From: an uncultured Bacteroidales bacterium
GTDB taxonomy: Bacteria; Bacteroidota; Bacteroidia; Bacteroidales; P3
Assembly: GCA_947165345.1 (NCBI GenBank)
Contig: CAMVAA010000006.1
Coordinates: 1-36,342, forward strand
Length of the DNA stretch: 36,342 bases
Direction of reading: 5' to 3'
Positions 16,280 to 24,480 of the stretch are shown here, piece by piece. Within the stretch, counting starts at the first letter, position 1; each line of letters begins with the position of its first letter. Under the pieces are notes generated by a model. That model was given only the letters and a program-made list of their open reading frames with translations, ran no database searches and was not told where the DNA came from. The position numbers and the translations under genes are program-made.

Positions 16280-17565
16280 GCAACAACTGGAAACCATCAG
16301 ACAAAGGCAAGTGGCGCAACACCCTTGGCGATGTGCAGCCCGACGCACCCCAACGTCGTCCGTCGCCGCAGGAGCGTAACACCTTCAGTACCGATGTGGT
16401 GCCGGAGAAGGCTATCCTCGTTAGCGTATGCCCCGCCGGCCAGACTTTGGAACGTACCGAGGAGTACCTTGCTGAGTTGGCATTCCTGCTCGACACCGCC
16501 GGCGGCGTGGCCGTAAAGCAGGTCGTGCAGCGCCTCGACCGGCCTGACACGCGCACCTATGTGGGCAGCGGGAAGTTGGACGAAATAAAGGAGTACCGTC
16601 AGGCTCTCGACGCTGACATGGTCGTTGTCGATGACGAGCTCTCGCCGGCGCAGTTGCGCAACCTCGAAAAGGAGTTGGAGTGCCGCATACTGGACCGCAC
16701 AACCCTCATTCTCGACATCTTCGCACGACGCGCACGTACGGCTACCGCCAAAACGCAGGTGGAGCTCGCCCAACTGCAGTACATGCTTCCGCGGCTGACC
16801 CGCATGTGGACCCACCTCGAACGCCAGCGCGGTGGCATAGGCATGCGCGGCCCCGGCGAGACGCAGATTGAGACCGACCGCCGCTTGATAAAGGAGCGTA
16901 TTTCCGCCCTCAAGATTCAGCTCGCCAAGCTCGACACGCAGAAGACCCTGCAGCGCAAGAACCGCGAAAGCCTGGTGCGCGTGGCCCTTGTCGGATACAC
17001 CAATGTCGGCAAGTCGACGCTCATGAACCTCATGGCCAAGAGCGACGTCTTTGCTGAGAACAAGCTCTTTGCCACCCTCGACACCACCGTGCGCAAGGTG
17101 GTCATAGGCAACCTGCCCTTCCTGCTCACCGACACGGTGGGATTCATCCGCAAACTGCCCACCCAACTGGTTGAGAGCTTCAAAAGCACGTTGGACGAGG
17201 TGGTCGAGGCTGACCTGCTGCTCCACGTCGTCGACATCTCGCACCCCGACCACGAGGAGCAGATAGCCGCCGTCGAACGCACTCTGGAGGAAATCGGGGC
17301 CCAAGACAAGCCCACCATCATGGTCTTCAACAAGGTCGACGCCTACACCTATGTGGAAAAAGAGGCCGACGACCTGACACCCATGACCCGGGCCAACTGG
17401 TCCCTCGAGATGCTGCAACAGAGCTGGTTGGGCCGGCAGGAAGGCAAAACCGTCTTCATCTCGGCTGCCCAAAAGCAGAACATCGACACCCTGCGTACCA
17501 TGCTCTACGACGAGGTGTCGCGGATCCACGCCATACGCTACCCCTACAATAACTTCCTCTATTGA
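16276..17565 (+). CDS. hflX: Ribosome-associated GTPase HflX
   Basis: HflX-family translational GTPase, which splits stalled ribosomes and may carry RNA-helicase activity. The N-terminal HflX domain includes DTRTYVGSGKLDEIKE and DDELSPAQLRNLEKEL, the glycine-rich hallmark GGIGMRGPGETQIETDRR (about 186-203) precedes the G domain, and the G motifs are GYTNVGKST (240-248), DTVGF (G3), FNKVD (G4) and SAA (G5). At 429 residues it is full length. It overlaps the preceding glycosyltransferase by 4 bp. No clear terminator follows; the downstream spacer carries an 11-mer repeat array. Confidence 0.95.
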   Translation: MSNNWKPSDKGKWRNTLGDVQPDAPQRRPSPQERNTFSTDVVPEKAILVSVCPAGQTLERTEEYLAELAFLLDTAGGVAVKQVVQRLDRPDTRTYVGSGKLDEIKEYRQALDADMVVVDDELSPAQLRNLEKELECRILDRTTLILDIFARRARTATAKTQVELAQLQYMLPRLTRMWTHLERQRGGIGMRGPGETQIETDRRLIKERISALKIQLAKLDTQKTLQRKNRESLVRVALVGYTNVGKSTLMNLMAKSDVFAENKLFATLDTTVRKVVIGNLPFLLTDTVGFIRKLPTQLVESFKSTLDEVVEADLLLHVVDISHPDHEEQIAAVERTLEEIGAQDKPTIMVFNKVDAYTYVEKEADDLTPMTRANWSLEMLQQSWLGRQEGKTVFISAAQKQNIDTLRTMLYDEVSRIHAIRYPYNNFLY

Positions 17566-17653
17566 GAATCTAAGAGCCTTATTATCCGTAAGTTCCCGAA
17601 TATGACGTCAGCCCGTAATTCCAAAACCCAGTGCCAGCCTGCGTCGCCCCGCA

Positions 17654-17730
17654 CCCTCTCTACCCCCTCTCTGGGTCCTCTCTGGGTCCTCTCTGGGTCC
17701 TCTCTCCCCCCTCTCTACCCCCTCTCTACC
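17654..17730 (-). repeat. 11-bp tandem repeat array, reverse orientation
   Basis: Seven units in exact 11-bp register on the plus strand: CCCTCTCTACC, CCCTCTCTGGG, TCCTCTCTGGG twice, TCCTCTCTCCC, then CCCTCTCTACC twice. It is the reverse complement of the array family at 9362 and 12321. The rest of the 17566-17850 spacer holds A-rich sequence before the next start but no promoter match that I can support. Confidence 0.92.
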
Positions 17731-17850
17731 CTAACTTCACCGCAAAATGACGAGCCTATAGGTACAACGACCCCCTCTGCCGCAAACCCCTCATATCGAA
17801 GAATTTCGGACAATAATAACGAAGAAAATAACAAAAAATAACAAAAAAAT

Positions 17851-19851
17851 ATGATGAAACGATTGACAATGGTGCTGGCCATGACAGCATGTCTGCTTTC
17901 GGCGGCCGAGGCTCAACGCAACGTGCTGTTGGGCAAGGAGCGGATGAACACCGAAACCCTCTACGACTCCACGGGCGTCTATGTCGAGTCGTCAGGCCTG
18001 AGCCATGTGCTCACCCACGCCCGCATCACCATGGTGTCCCCCGAAGGGGCGGCCAAGTGGAGCACGCTGAAGATGGACTACGACCCCCTGTCGGCCTATT
18101 GCGAGATTACCCACGTGCTGGTGCACCGCATCTCGGGCCGCACCGACACGCTCCTCTGGCCCGACCGCGACGCCAACGTCCCCGTCTACGACTACGTGGC
18201 CCCGGCGCGCATGATCTACTGGGGCGCCAGCCAGAAGATGGTCGAGGTGGGCCACATGGACCTCGGCGACGAGCTGGAGTACATGACCTACAAGAAGGGC
18301 TACACCTACGCCCTGCTCGCTGACGGCGACGGCACCGCGTCCCCCTCCCTCAACGCCACCTTCGCCGCGCTGCCCGACGACGACAGCCGCTACGTCCCGC
18401 CCATGAAGGGCCACTACTACGACATCGTCCCCTTCTGGAGCTCCGAGCCCGTGGTCCGCAAGGTCTACCAGCTGAACATCGAAGACTCCAAAGCCCTTCA
18501 GTACCACGTCTATAACGGCACCCTCGACATCCGCCGCGAGGCCGCCGACGAGGAGGGCCGCACCCTCTACACCTTCACCGCCTCCGACATCAAGCCCCTC
18601 AAGCGCGAACCCCGCGCCTGGGCCTCCAACGACATCGAGTGCAAGCTGCTCCTCTCCACCAGCCCCGACTGGCAGGCCAAAAGCCGCTGGTTCTACGGCG
18701 TCAACGAGGACTACGGCTCCTTCGAGCCCACCCCGGCCATGCGCCGCAAGGTCGCCGAGCTGCTGCGCGGATGCAAGTCCGAGCATGACTCCATCGCCGC
18801 TCTGACCCACTGGGTCGCGGACAACATCCGCTACGCCGGCATCTCCATGGGCGAGGGCGAGGGCTTCACCCTCCACTCGGCCGACATGAACTTCACCGAC
18901 CGCTGCGGCGTCTGCAAGGACAAGGCCTCCACCCTCGTCGCCATGCTCCGCGCCGCCGGCTTCAAGGCCTACGCCGCCATGACCATGGCCGGCGAGCGTA
19001 TCGACCGCATCCCCGCCGACCAGTTCAACCACTCCGTCTGCGCCGTCCAGCTCCGCGACGGTCGCTTCGAAATGCTCGACCCCACATGGGTGCCCAACCT
19101 GCGCGAGCTCTGGAGCAGCGCCGAGCAGCAGCAGGGCTACCTCATCGGCACCGCCGAGGGCTGCGACCTCATGGAAACGCCGCTCTCGCCGGCCGAGAAC
19201 CACTATATCCGCATCGTCGGCAAGAGCGCCATCGACAAGTCCGGCACACTCTCCGGCACCATCACCGTCAGCGCCGAAGGCCAGAGCGACGCCGCCGTCC
19301 GGGGCGTCTTCAGCGCCCGCCAGACCGAGTGGCGCCAGAAGCTCGAGCTGGAGCTCCTCCGCATTGCCCCCAACGCACAAATCGTTGACATACAGTACAC
19401 CGACCCCGATCGCTACCTCGACCAGCCCGTGCAGATCACCTACAGCTACATCATCCCCGACTACGCCACCGTCACCTCCGACGTCATCGAGTTCATACCC
19501 CTCGCTGCGCGCAACTTCTACAAGCGCGCCATGAGCCACCTCTCCTTCGACCTCGGCCAGGCCACACGCACCCAGCCCTTCAGCGACCGCTGCAGCCGCC
19601 TCGTCGACATCCGCGAAACCGTCGAGCTGCCCTTCGCCCCTTCACGTCTGCACTACCCCGTCGTCGACGGCATCGCCGACCCCGCGGCCTCCTTCGGCTG
19701 CGGCTTCCAGCTCGACGGCAACCGCCTCAGCTTCGGCGAGCAGGCCGTCTTCGGCAAGCGCCGCTACGAGGTGGCCGACTGGCTCCCCTTCCGCGCCGCC
19801 GCCGCCGCACAGAAGCAGCTGGCCGAGACACCTGTCATACTGACCAAATGA
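17851..19851 (+). CDS. Secreted DUF3857 / transglutaminase-like protein (catalytic triad intact)
   Basis: A 666-residue exported protein: signal peptide at about residues 1-21 (cleavage near AEA/Q), an N-terminal DUF3857-type beta domain, then a transglutaminase-like core with Cys355 in CGVCKDKAST, His394 in QFNHSV and Asp410 in LDPTW, a complete Cys-His-Asp triad. A C-terminal beta-rich region follows. Family members are cysteine hydrolases or transferases of unknown substrate in Bacteroidota. Two adjacent ATGs (17851 and 17854) could start it. A homologous but apparently inactive protein follows after 37 bp, probably in the same operon. The coding strand is strongly C-ending, unlike the plus-strand genes at 9.5-15 kb. 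Confidence 0.85.
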   Translation: MMKRLTMVLAMTACLLSAAEAQRNVLLGKERMNTETLYDSTGVYVESSGLSHVLTHARITMVSPEGAAKWSTLKMDYDPLSAYCEITHVLVHRISGRTDTLLWPDRDANVPVYDYVAPARMIYWGASQKMVEVGHMDLGDELEYMTYKKGYTYALLADGDGTASPSLNATFAALPDDDSRYVPPMKGHYYDIVPFWSSEPVVRKVYQLNIEDSKALQYHVYNGTLDIRREAADEEGRTLYTFTASDIKPLKREPRAWASNDIECKLLLSTSPDWQAKSRWFYGVNEDYGSFEPTPAMRRKVAELLRGCKSEHDSIAALTHWVADNIRYAGISMGEGEGFTLHSADMNFTDRCGVCKDKASTLVAMLRAAGFKAYAAMTMAGERIDRIPADQFNHSVCAVQLRDGRFEMLDPTWVPNLRELWSSAEQQQGYLIGTAEGCDLMETPLSPAENHYIRIVGKSAIDKSGTLSGTITVSAEGQSDAAVRGVFSARQTEWRQKLELELLRIAPNAQIVDIQYTDPDRYLDQPVQITYSYIIPDYATVTSDVIEFIPLAARNFYKRAMSHLSFDLGQATRTQPFSDRCSRLVDIRETVELPFAPSRLHYPVVDGIADPAASFGCGFQLDGNRLSFGEQAVFGKRRYEVADWLPFRAAAAAQKQLAETPVILTK

Positions 19852-19888
19852 TAACCCCAAAGAACAACGCCTATAATTTGAAATCGTC

Positions 19889-21379
19889 ATGAAAAGAACA
19901 GCAATCATAATGGCAGCCGTGGCTATGGCTGTGCTCCTCTCCCCCTCCGCCGCCCTCCGCGCCCAGGATGCCGTCTTCAAGTTGCTCCGCTACGAGTGGA
20001 CCGTCAACCCCGACGGCACCAGCGACTACCACTACCGCCACGAGGTGCAGATCCTCCGCAACCGCGCCCTCACGGCCTATGCCGACAAGGGCGAGACCTT
20101 CGTGGTCTACAACCCCGACCTCGAGGAACTCACCGTCAACGAGGTCTACACCCTCCGCGCCGACGGCGGCCGTGTCGACATGCCGCAGAACGCCTTCATC
20201 TACCAGCTCCCAGCCGAGTGCGCCGACTGCGGCCGCTTCAACCACATGCGCGAGCTGGCCATGGTGCACACCGGCATGGAACTCGGTTGCACCGTCGTCG
20301 TCGACTACACCATCCACCGCCGCTACGACCTCGTTGACCTCACCCTCCCGCTCGTGCGCGAATGCCCCGTCGAGCGGCTCGAGGTGGCCGTCAACGTGCC
20401 CGAAGGCCAGGAGTTCGTCGCCCGCCTCGACGCCGGCTACGAAGGCTACTCCTTCGGCACCTTCGACGAGAGCCGCGACGGCGCCAACTACCGCCTCGTC
20501 GCCACCGGCCTGCAGCAGTCCGTCGCCGAGCCCTACCTCCCCGACGGCTTCTATCCCTCCCTCCACCTCTTCAACGGCACCCCCGAGTGGTACCCCGCCT
20601 TCGACGGCGAGCGCTTCGACGGCGCCGTCGAGGCCATGGGCCGCGTCATGGCCTCTCGCTCCGTGCGCGAAAACCTCGTCGCCGCGCGCAACTACGTGGT
20701 CGACAACATCCACCTCAACGACATCGCCCCCGCCCATCTCGGCTACACCCATGCCACCGCCGCCGAGACCTGGCAGAGCGGATGCGGCACCGTCACCGAC
20801 AAGGCCGTCCTCCTCGCCGCCATCCTGCGCTCCGAGGGCTTCTCCGCCCATGTCGCCGGCGCCGATGCCGACCAGGTCGGCGTCATCGTCGACACCCTCG
20901 AGTACCGCCTCAGCCTGCGCGACAAGAGCCCCCTGAGCCTCTATGCCGAAGCCCGCGACGAGGAGACGAACGTCTCCCTCACCCGCCGTCCCGACTTCCG
21001 CCCCGACACCCTCTCCGACGGCTTCTTCCGTCTCGCCCTCTCGCCCGTGCCCTGGGCCCCGGCCGTCGACGCGCGCCGCATGGCCCTCTCGCGCCGCGCA
21101 CCCCTGGCCTCGCCGCTGTGCGACATCGACATCACCGACGAGTACACCCTGCCCAAGGGCATGAAGCTCGTGGGCGGCAAGAAGAGCCGCTCCGCAAGCC
21201 ACGACGGCATCGGAAGTGTCGAACTCGTGGTGAAGCAAAGCGGTACAACCCTCAAGGTGACACGCCGCCTGAAGCTGCAGAGCCGCCTCGTGGAACCCGC
21301 CGACTACGCCCGCTACCGCGAGCTGATAGCCACCTGGCAGTCCCTCGACCACATCCTCCTCCAGCAGAAAAGCAACTAA
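19889..21379 (+). CDS. Secreted DUF3857 / transglutaminase-like paralogue lacking the catalytic Cys
   Basis: A 496-residue exported protein with a signal peptide (residues 1-26, cleavage near LRA/Q), a DUF3857-like N-terminal region (EWTVNPDGTSDYHYRHEVQ, ETFVVYNPDLEEL) and a transglutaminase-like core. Aligned on the neighbour's CGVCKDKA, this protein reads CGTVTDKA (Cys299 onward), so the nucleophile position is Val302; the following region (ADADQVGVIVDTLEYRLSLRD) shows no counterpart of the triad His. It may act as a structural or regulatory partner of the active paralogue 37 bp upstream. A stem-loop terminator follows at 21417. Confidence 0.8.
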   Translation: MKRTAIIMAAVAMAVLLSPSAALRAQDAVFKLLRYEWTVNPDGTSDYHYRHEVQILRNRALTAYADKGETFVVYNPDLEELTVNEVYTLRADGGRVDMPQNAFIYQLPAECADCGRFNHMRELAMVHTGMELGCTVVVDYTIHRRYDLVDLTLPLVRECPVERLEVAVNVPEGQEFVARLDAGYEGYSFGTFDESRDGANYRLVATGLQQSVAEPYLPDGFYPSLHLFNGTPEWYPAFDGERFDGAVEAMGRVMASRSVRENLVAARNYVVDNIHLNDIAPAHLGYTHATAAETWQSGCGTVTDKAVLLAAILRSEGFSAHVAGADADQVGVIVDTLEYRLSLRDKSPLSLYAEARDEETNVSLTRRPDFRPDTLSDGFFRLALSPVPWAPAVDARRMALSRRAPLASPLCDIDITDEYTLPKGMKLVGGKKSRSASHDGIGSVELVVKQSGTTLKVTRRLKLQSRLVEPADYARYRELIATWQSLDHILLQQKSN

Positions 21380-21416
21380 CCGCTCCCCCATACCCCATTG
21401 CGCCCCCCCGCGCACA

Positions 21417-21442
21417 AGCCCCACACCTTGCAGTGTGGGGCT
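21417..21442 (+). terminator. Stem-loop after the DUF3857 pair
   Basis: Perfect 10-bp stem AGCCCCACAC/GTGTGGGGCT with a 6-nt loop, 38 bp after the stop at 21379. It is followed by TAATTGTT, a weak T tract. Confidence 0.65.
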
Positions 21443-21507
21443 AATTGTTCCCCCATCAAAACCCATAAACCCCACAACCCCCCCAAAACCCACCCCCCCC
21501 CACTAAA

Positions 21508-21546
21508 CCCATTAACCCCATTAACCCCATATAATCCCCCCCCCCC
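21508..21546 (-). repeat. 9-bp repeats (CCCATTAAC) and C11 tract
   Basis: Two exact CCCATTAAC units (21508-21525) and a diverged third are followed by a run of 11 C (21536-21546), next to 13 A. The same 9-mer occurs at 24380-24406. Confidence 0.75.
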
Positions 21547-21587
21547 AAAAAAAAAAAAAGAAAGGACGCGCCCCTCCGCCGCGTCCT
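21547..21587 (-). terminator. Rho-independent terminator of the HerA-like gene
   Basis: On the minus strand an 8-bp stem (AGGACGCG at 21563-21570 with CGCGTCCT at 21580-21587) is followed by TTTC and 13 T. It lies about 40 bp past the stop of the HerA-like gene. Confidence 0.85.
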
Positions 21588-21588
21588 A

Positions 21589-21624
21589 ATTTTCAATTTT
21601 CAATTCTCAATTTTCAATTCCCAA
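21589..21624 (-). repeat. AATTGAA-type heptamer array at the HerA-like gene's stop codon
   Basis: Five heptamers on the plus strand (AATTTTC twice, AATTCTC, AATTTTC, AATTCCC at 21589-21623). The next unit (from 21624, AATTACC) contains the TAA stop of the minus-strand gene, so the array abuts the reading frame without a gap. Confidence 0.88.
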
Positions 21625-23226
21625 TTACCTCATCAGGTTCCCCAGTATATCTCTTGTCAGCGTCCGCGTGACGCTGCTCGTGGTGTTCTTCACAATCTTC
21701 TGTCCCATCGAGGTCCTGCTCTTGGTCTTTTTGCCGCTCACGGCGTCGCTCACCGCGGTCCCCGCGGCGGTGGCCAGCGTGGCCGTGACGGCCGTCAGCG
21801 CCGCCTTGAGCAGCTTGCTGCCGAAGCCGCCCTGTTTCTTCTTCGCGGGCTCCGCTTTGGCCGGCGCCTCGGCTTTGGGTGCTGGCGCGGCCGGAGCCTC
21901 CGCGGGCTGCGGATGGCTCTCCGCGGGCGCCGCCGCCATCTGCTCGTTCTCTCTTACGAGCTGCTCGAAGGCGCTCTCGCGGTCCACCATCGTGTCGTAT
22001 TTGCCGTAGATGCGGCTCGACCGGATGATGGCGGCGCGCTGCTCCGCCGTGATGGCTCCAATCTGGCTCAGCGGGAACAGCACCTTGGCTCTCTGCACTA
22101 TCCCCGGCGCTCCTTTCTCGTCCAGCAGGCTCACCAGCGCCTCCCCGGTCTCGAGGTTCTGTATCGCGTCCTCGGTCTTGAAGGCCGGGTTGGGCCTGAA
22201 GGTCTCGGCAGCCGTGCGCACGGCCTTCTGGTCCCTCGGCGTGAAGGCACGCAGGGCGTGCTGCACCCTGTTGCCCAGCTGACCCAGTATGTTGTCCGGT
22301 ATGTCGCTCGGACTCTGCGTCACGAAGTATATGCCCACACCCTTCGAGCGGATGAGGCGTATCACCTGTTCTATCTTGTCCACCAGCGCTTTCGACGTGT
22401 CGTCGAAGAGCATGTGCGCCTCGTCGAAGAAGAACACCAGCCGCGGCAGCTCCTGGTCGCCCACCTCCGGCAGGGTGCTGTACAGCTCGCTCAGCAGCCA
22501 CAGCAGGAAGGTGCTGTACAGCTTGGGCTGTAGCATCAGCTTGTCTGCCGCCAGCACGTTCATCACCCCCTTCCCGCCCTCGGTCTGGAGCAGGTCGTAG
22601 ATGTCGAACGACGGCTCGCCGAAGAAGCGGTCCGCCCCCTGGTTCTCAAGCTGCAGCAGGGCACGCTGTATGGCCCCCACGCTCGCCGACGTGATGTTGC
22701 CGTACTGCGAGGTGTACTCCTTCGCGTGCTTCGACACGTAGTCCAGCATCGCCCTCAGGTCTTTCATGTCCAGTATCAGCAGTCCACGCTCGTCGGCTAT
22801 GCGGAACACTATGTTCAGCACTCCGTCCTGCGTCTCGTTCAGGCCCAGCAGGCGCGAAAGCAGCTGCGGCCCCATCTGGCTCACCGTCGCCCTGATTGGG
22901 TGTCCCTGCTCGCCGTACACGTCGTAGAACCGCACCGGACAGGCCTGGAACTGCGGGTTCGGCACTCCGAAGGCCTCCTTCCGCTTCTCTATGAACGACG
23001 ACATCTGGCCCACCTGGCTGATGCCGCTGAGGTCCCCTTTCATGTCAGCCATGAAGCAGGGCACCCCGGCCTGGCAGAACGTCTCGGCCATCACCTGCAG
23101 GGTGACCGTCTTGCCCGTGCCCGTGGCACCGGCTATCAGGCCGTGGCGGTTGGCCATACGGCCTACAATCGAGAGAGGCCCTTCCTCGCAGTGGGCCACA
23201 TAGAGTCCTTGTTCCTGGGTATACAT
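21625..23226 (-). CDS. HerA-like ATPase, DUF853 family (YjgR-like)
   Basis: A 533-residue P-loop ATPase of the HerA/FtsK superfamily, DUF853 branch. Walker A is GATGTGKT (33-40), Walker B-like [11 protein letters not shown] lies near 252-262, and sensor-type residues are seen in [21 protein letters not shown]. Other typical motifs are [25 protein letters not shown] and [12 protein letters not shown]. The C-terminal 110 residues are an Ala/Pro/Lys-rich linker (about 425-465) and an Ala/Thr-rich tail, less conserved. The cellular role of DUF853 proteins is not established; DNA translocation is inferred from the fold. A T-rich terminator and heptamer array follow the stop. Confidence 0.88.
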   Translation of the reverse strand: MYTQEQGLYVAHCEEGPLSIVGRMANRHGLIAGATGTGKTVTLQVMAETFCQAGVPCFMADMKGDLSGISQVGQMSSFIEKRKEAFGVPNPQFQACPVRFYDVYGEQGHPIRATVSQMGPQLLSRLLGLNETQDGVLNIVFRIADERGLLILDMKDLRAMLDYVSKHAKEYTSQYGNITSASVGAIQRALLQLENQGADRFFGEPSFDIYDLLQTEGGKGVMNVLAADKLMLQPKLYSTFLLWLLSELYSTLPEVGDQELPRLVFFFDEAHMLFDDTSKALVDKIEQVIRLIRSKGVGIYFVTQSPSDIPDNILGQLGNRVQHALRAFTPRDQKAVRTAAETFRPNPAFKTEDAIQNLETGEALVSLLDEKGAPGIVQRAKVLFPLSQIGAITAEQRAAIIRSSRIYGKYDTMVDRESAFEQLVRENEQMAAAPAESHPQPAEAPAAPAPKAEAPAKAEPAKKKQGGFGSKLLKAALTAVTATLATAAGTAVSDAVSGKKTKSRTSMGQKIVKNTTSSVTRTLTRDILGNLMR

Positions 23227-23255
23227 CGCTGTGATGAGTGTTTGGTGCTTATGTT

Positions 23256-23291
23256 AAGGACCTTAAGAACCTCCGGGCTCTTAAGGTCCTT
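23256..23291. other. Perfect 13-bp inverted repeat (bidirectional stem-loop)
   Basis: AAGGACCTTAAGA (23256-23268) and TCTTAAGGTCCTT (23279-23291), with a 10-nt loop, sit in the 116-bp spacer between the beta-barrel gene and the HerA-like gene. The T-rich flank (CTTTTTTCTC) is on the plus side, so for minus-strand transcripts it has an A-rich lead but no T tract; it may attenuate or process a shared transcript. Confidence 0.6.
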
Positions 23292-23342
23292 CTTTTTTCT
23301 CTGTCTCTTGTCCTTTTGGGGTGGGGTAGGGGAGGGCTGGCG

Positions 23343-24209
23343 TTAGAATTTCCAGTTGAAGCCCAAGCGCAGCATCGGGCTCTCCCAATCGAGGGTCTGC
23401 ATCAGCGTGTTCAGGCCGGCATAGAGCGTGGTCACCTCCTCCTGGTGCGGGTCGATAAGGGCCACCAGGTTGCCGCTCCCGTCGTCAATCTTCGTGTAGG
23501 CGTCCACATATCGCGTGTTCTTCACATAGCCCACGCTCAGGAAGTCCAGGCTCAGCTCCGCGCTCAGGTGCTCCGAGAACTCGTACACCAGCGTCGGCCG
23601 CAGGCTGACGTCTATCGTCACGTCGCGGTTCCCGTCCGCCACCGAGCCGAAGTCCTCAAGCTCACCTTTCTCGGTGTATTTCGTGCCGTCGTCGTTCGTC
23701 TTCGAAAACTCGGCACTCTTCGTGTAGAGCTCGTTGCTGTATGTGTATCCGTGACGTCCGTACGTGCCCTGGAGCAGTATGTTGAAGTGCATGTTGCCGT
23801 AGCGCATCAGCTCGTACTTCACCTGCACGCCGGCATACCACGCCGACTGCGAGGTGCGGAAGGTATGGTCCTCCACCTGCTTGTACATGCCCTGGAAGGC
23901 GCTGTGGGCTCGCTCGTCGACAAAGACGCGGTCCAACGCCACAACCTCCGAGCCCGACGTCGAGCTGTACTGCCCCACCACGCCGGCATAGAGCTTGCGC
24001 GTAATCTGGTATCCGACCTGCAGGCCGCCAAGCCACGTCGTCGACTTCTGGTCGTAGGTCGTTATGTCGCCCACGGCGGGCACGTCGATGCGGTAGAAGT
24101 CGTTGTGCTCCGTCTGCTGGTGATAGCCACCCTGCAGTCCTACGACCACCTGTGCTCCTGCCATGGCCGTAAAGGCCACAGCGACAACCAATAGTGCTAT
24201 TTTCTTCAT
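23343..24209 (-). CDS. Outer-membrane beta-barrel protein
   Basis: A 288-residue protein with a signal peptide (residues 1-19, cleavage AGA/Q) and alternating hydrophobic/polar strands ending in aromatic residues (VVVGLQGGYHQ, WLGGLQVGYQI, KLYAGVVGQYSS, WYAGVQVKYEL, MHFNILLQGTYG), with a terminal Phe (MLRLGFNWKF), as expected for barrels inserted by BamA. I cannot assign a specific porin family or substrate. A clear promoter -7 element lies 25 bp upstream of the start. Confidence 0.82.
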   Translation of the reverse strand: MKKIALLVVAVAFTAMAGAQVVVGLQGGYHQQTEHNDFYRIDVPAVGDITTYDQKSTTWLGGLQVGYQITRKLYAGVVGQYSSTSGSEVVALDRVFVDERAHSAFQGMYKQVEDHTFRTSQSAWYAGVQVKYELMRYGNMHFNILLQGTYGRHGYTYSNELYTKSAEFSKTNDDGTKYTEKGELEDFGSVADGNRDVTIDVSLRPTLVYEFSEHLSAELSLDFLSVGYVKNTRYVDAYTKIDDGSGNLVALIDPHQEEVTTLYAGLNTLMQTLDWESPMLRLGFNWKF

Positions 24210-24233
24210 CTTTTTCTACGTTGATTTGCGCTG

Positions 24234-24241
24234 CAAAGATA
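24234..24241 (-). promoter_or_regulatory. Bacteroidota -7 promoter element (TATCTTTG)
   Basis: TATCTTTG on the minus strand matches TAnnTTTG and is followed after GC and a short leader by the beta-barrel start at 24209. A poly-A/T tract lies just upstream (24246-24254). Confidence 0.65.
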
Positions 24242-24299
24242 CACCTTTTTTTTGAATTATACCTCCCCACAATGAAAAATTAACAAAACCCCCACACCG

Positions 24300-24314
24300 C
24301 CCCCCCCCCCCCCC
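24300..24314. repeat. C15 homopolymer between divergent genes
   Basis: A run of 15 C lies about 60 bp upstream of the beta-barrel -7 element and 166 bp before the META lipoprotein start. Tracts this long are prone to slippage. Confidence 0.85.
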
Positions 24315-24379
24315 GCTCCCCCCTCACTCCCCCCCACACCACCCCTGCCCCCCCCACCCACCATTCCATCCCCCCCCCG

Positions 24380-24442
24380 CCCATTAACCCCATTAACCCC
24401 ATTAACCCCACCACCCCATAACCCATAACCCATAACCCATAA
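24380..24442 (-). repeat. 9-bp (CCCATTAAC x3) and 7-bp (CCCATAA x4) tandem repeats
   Basis: Three exact CCCATTAAC units (24380-24406) and four exact CCCATAA units (24415-24442). They lie in the divergent spacer 24210-24480, 38 bp before the META lipoprotein start. Confidence 0.92.
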
Positions 24443-24480
24443 CCCCACAATAAATCCCCCCACCCCCCGTTATACAACCA

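Noticed and set aside
17790-17830. dif-like site (TTTCGGACAATAATAACG)
   Set aside because: Only the left half vaguely resembles XerC-arm sequences and the right half does not match a XerD arm.
17602-17841. 79-codon plus-strand frame before the first DUF3857 gene
   Set aside because: Its middle is simply the 11-mer array translated (repeating Gly-Pro-Leu/Ser-Leu text) and it lacks any domain or start context.
16297-21493. Minus-strand open frames opposite hflX and the two DUF3857 genes
   Set aside because: Low-complexity Gly/Val/Ala/Asp text without recognisable domains; antisense shadows of GC-rich genes.
24380-24442. Telomere-like repeat suggesting a linear end
   Set aside because: The units are short, internal, flanked by normal genes on both sides, and belong to a dispersed repeat set.
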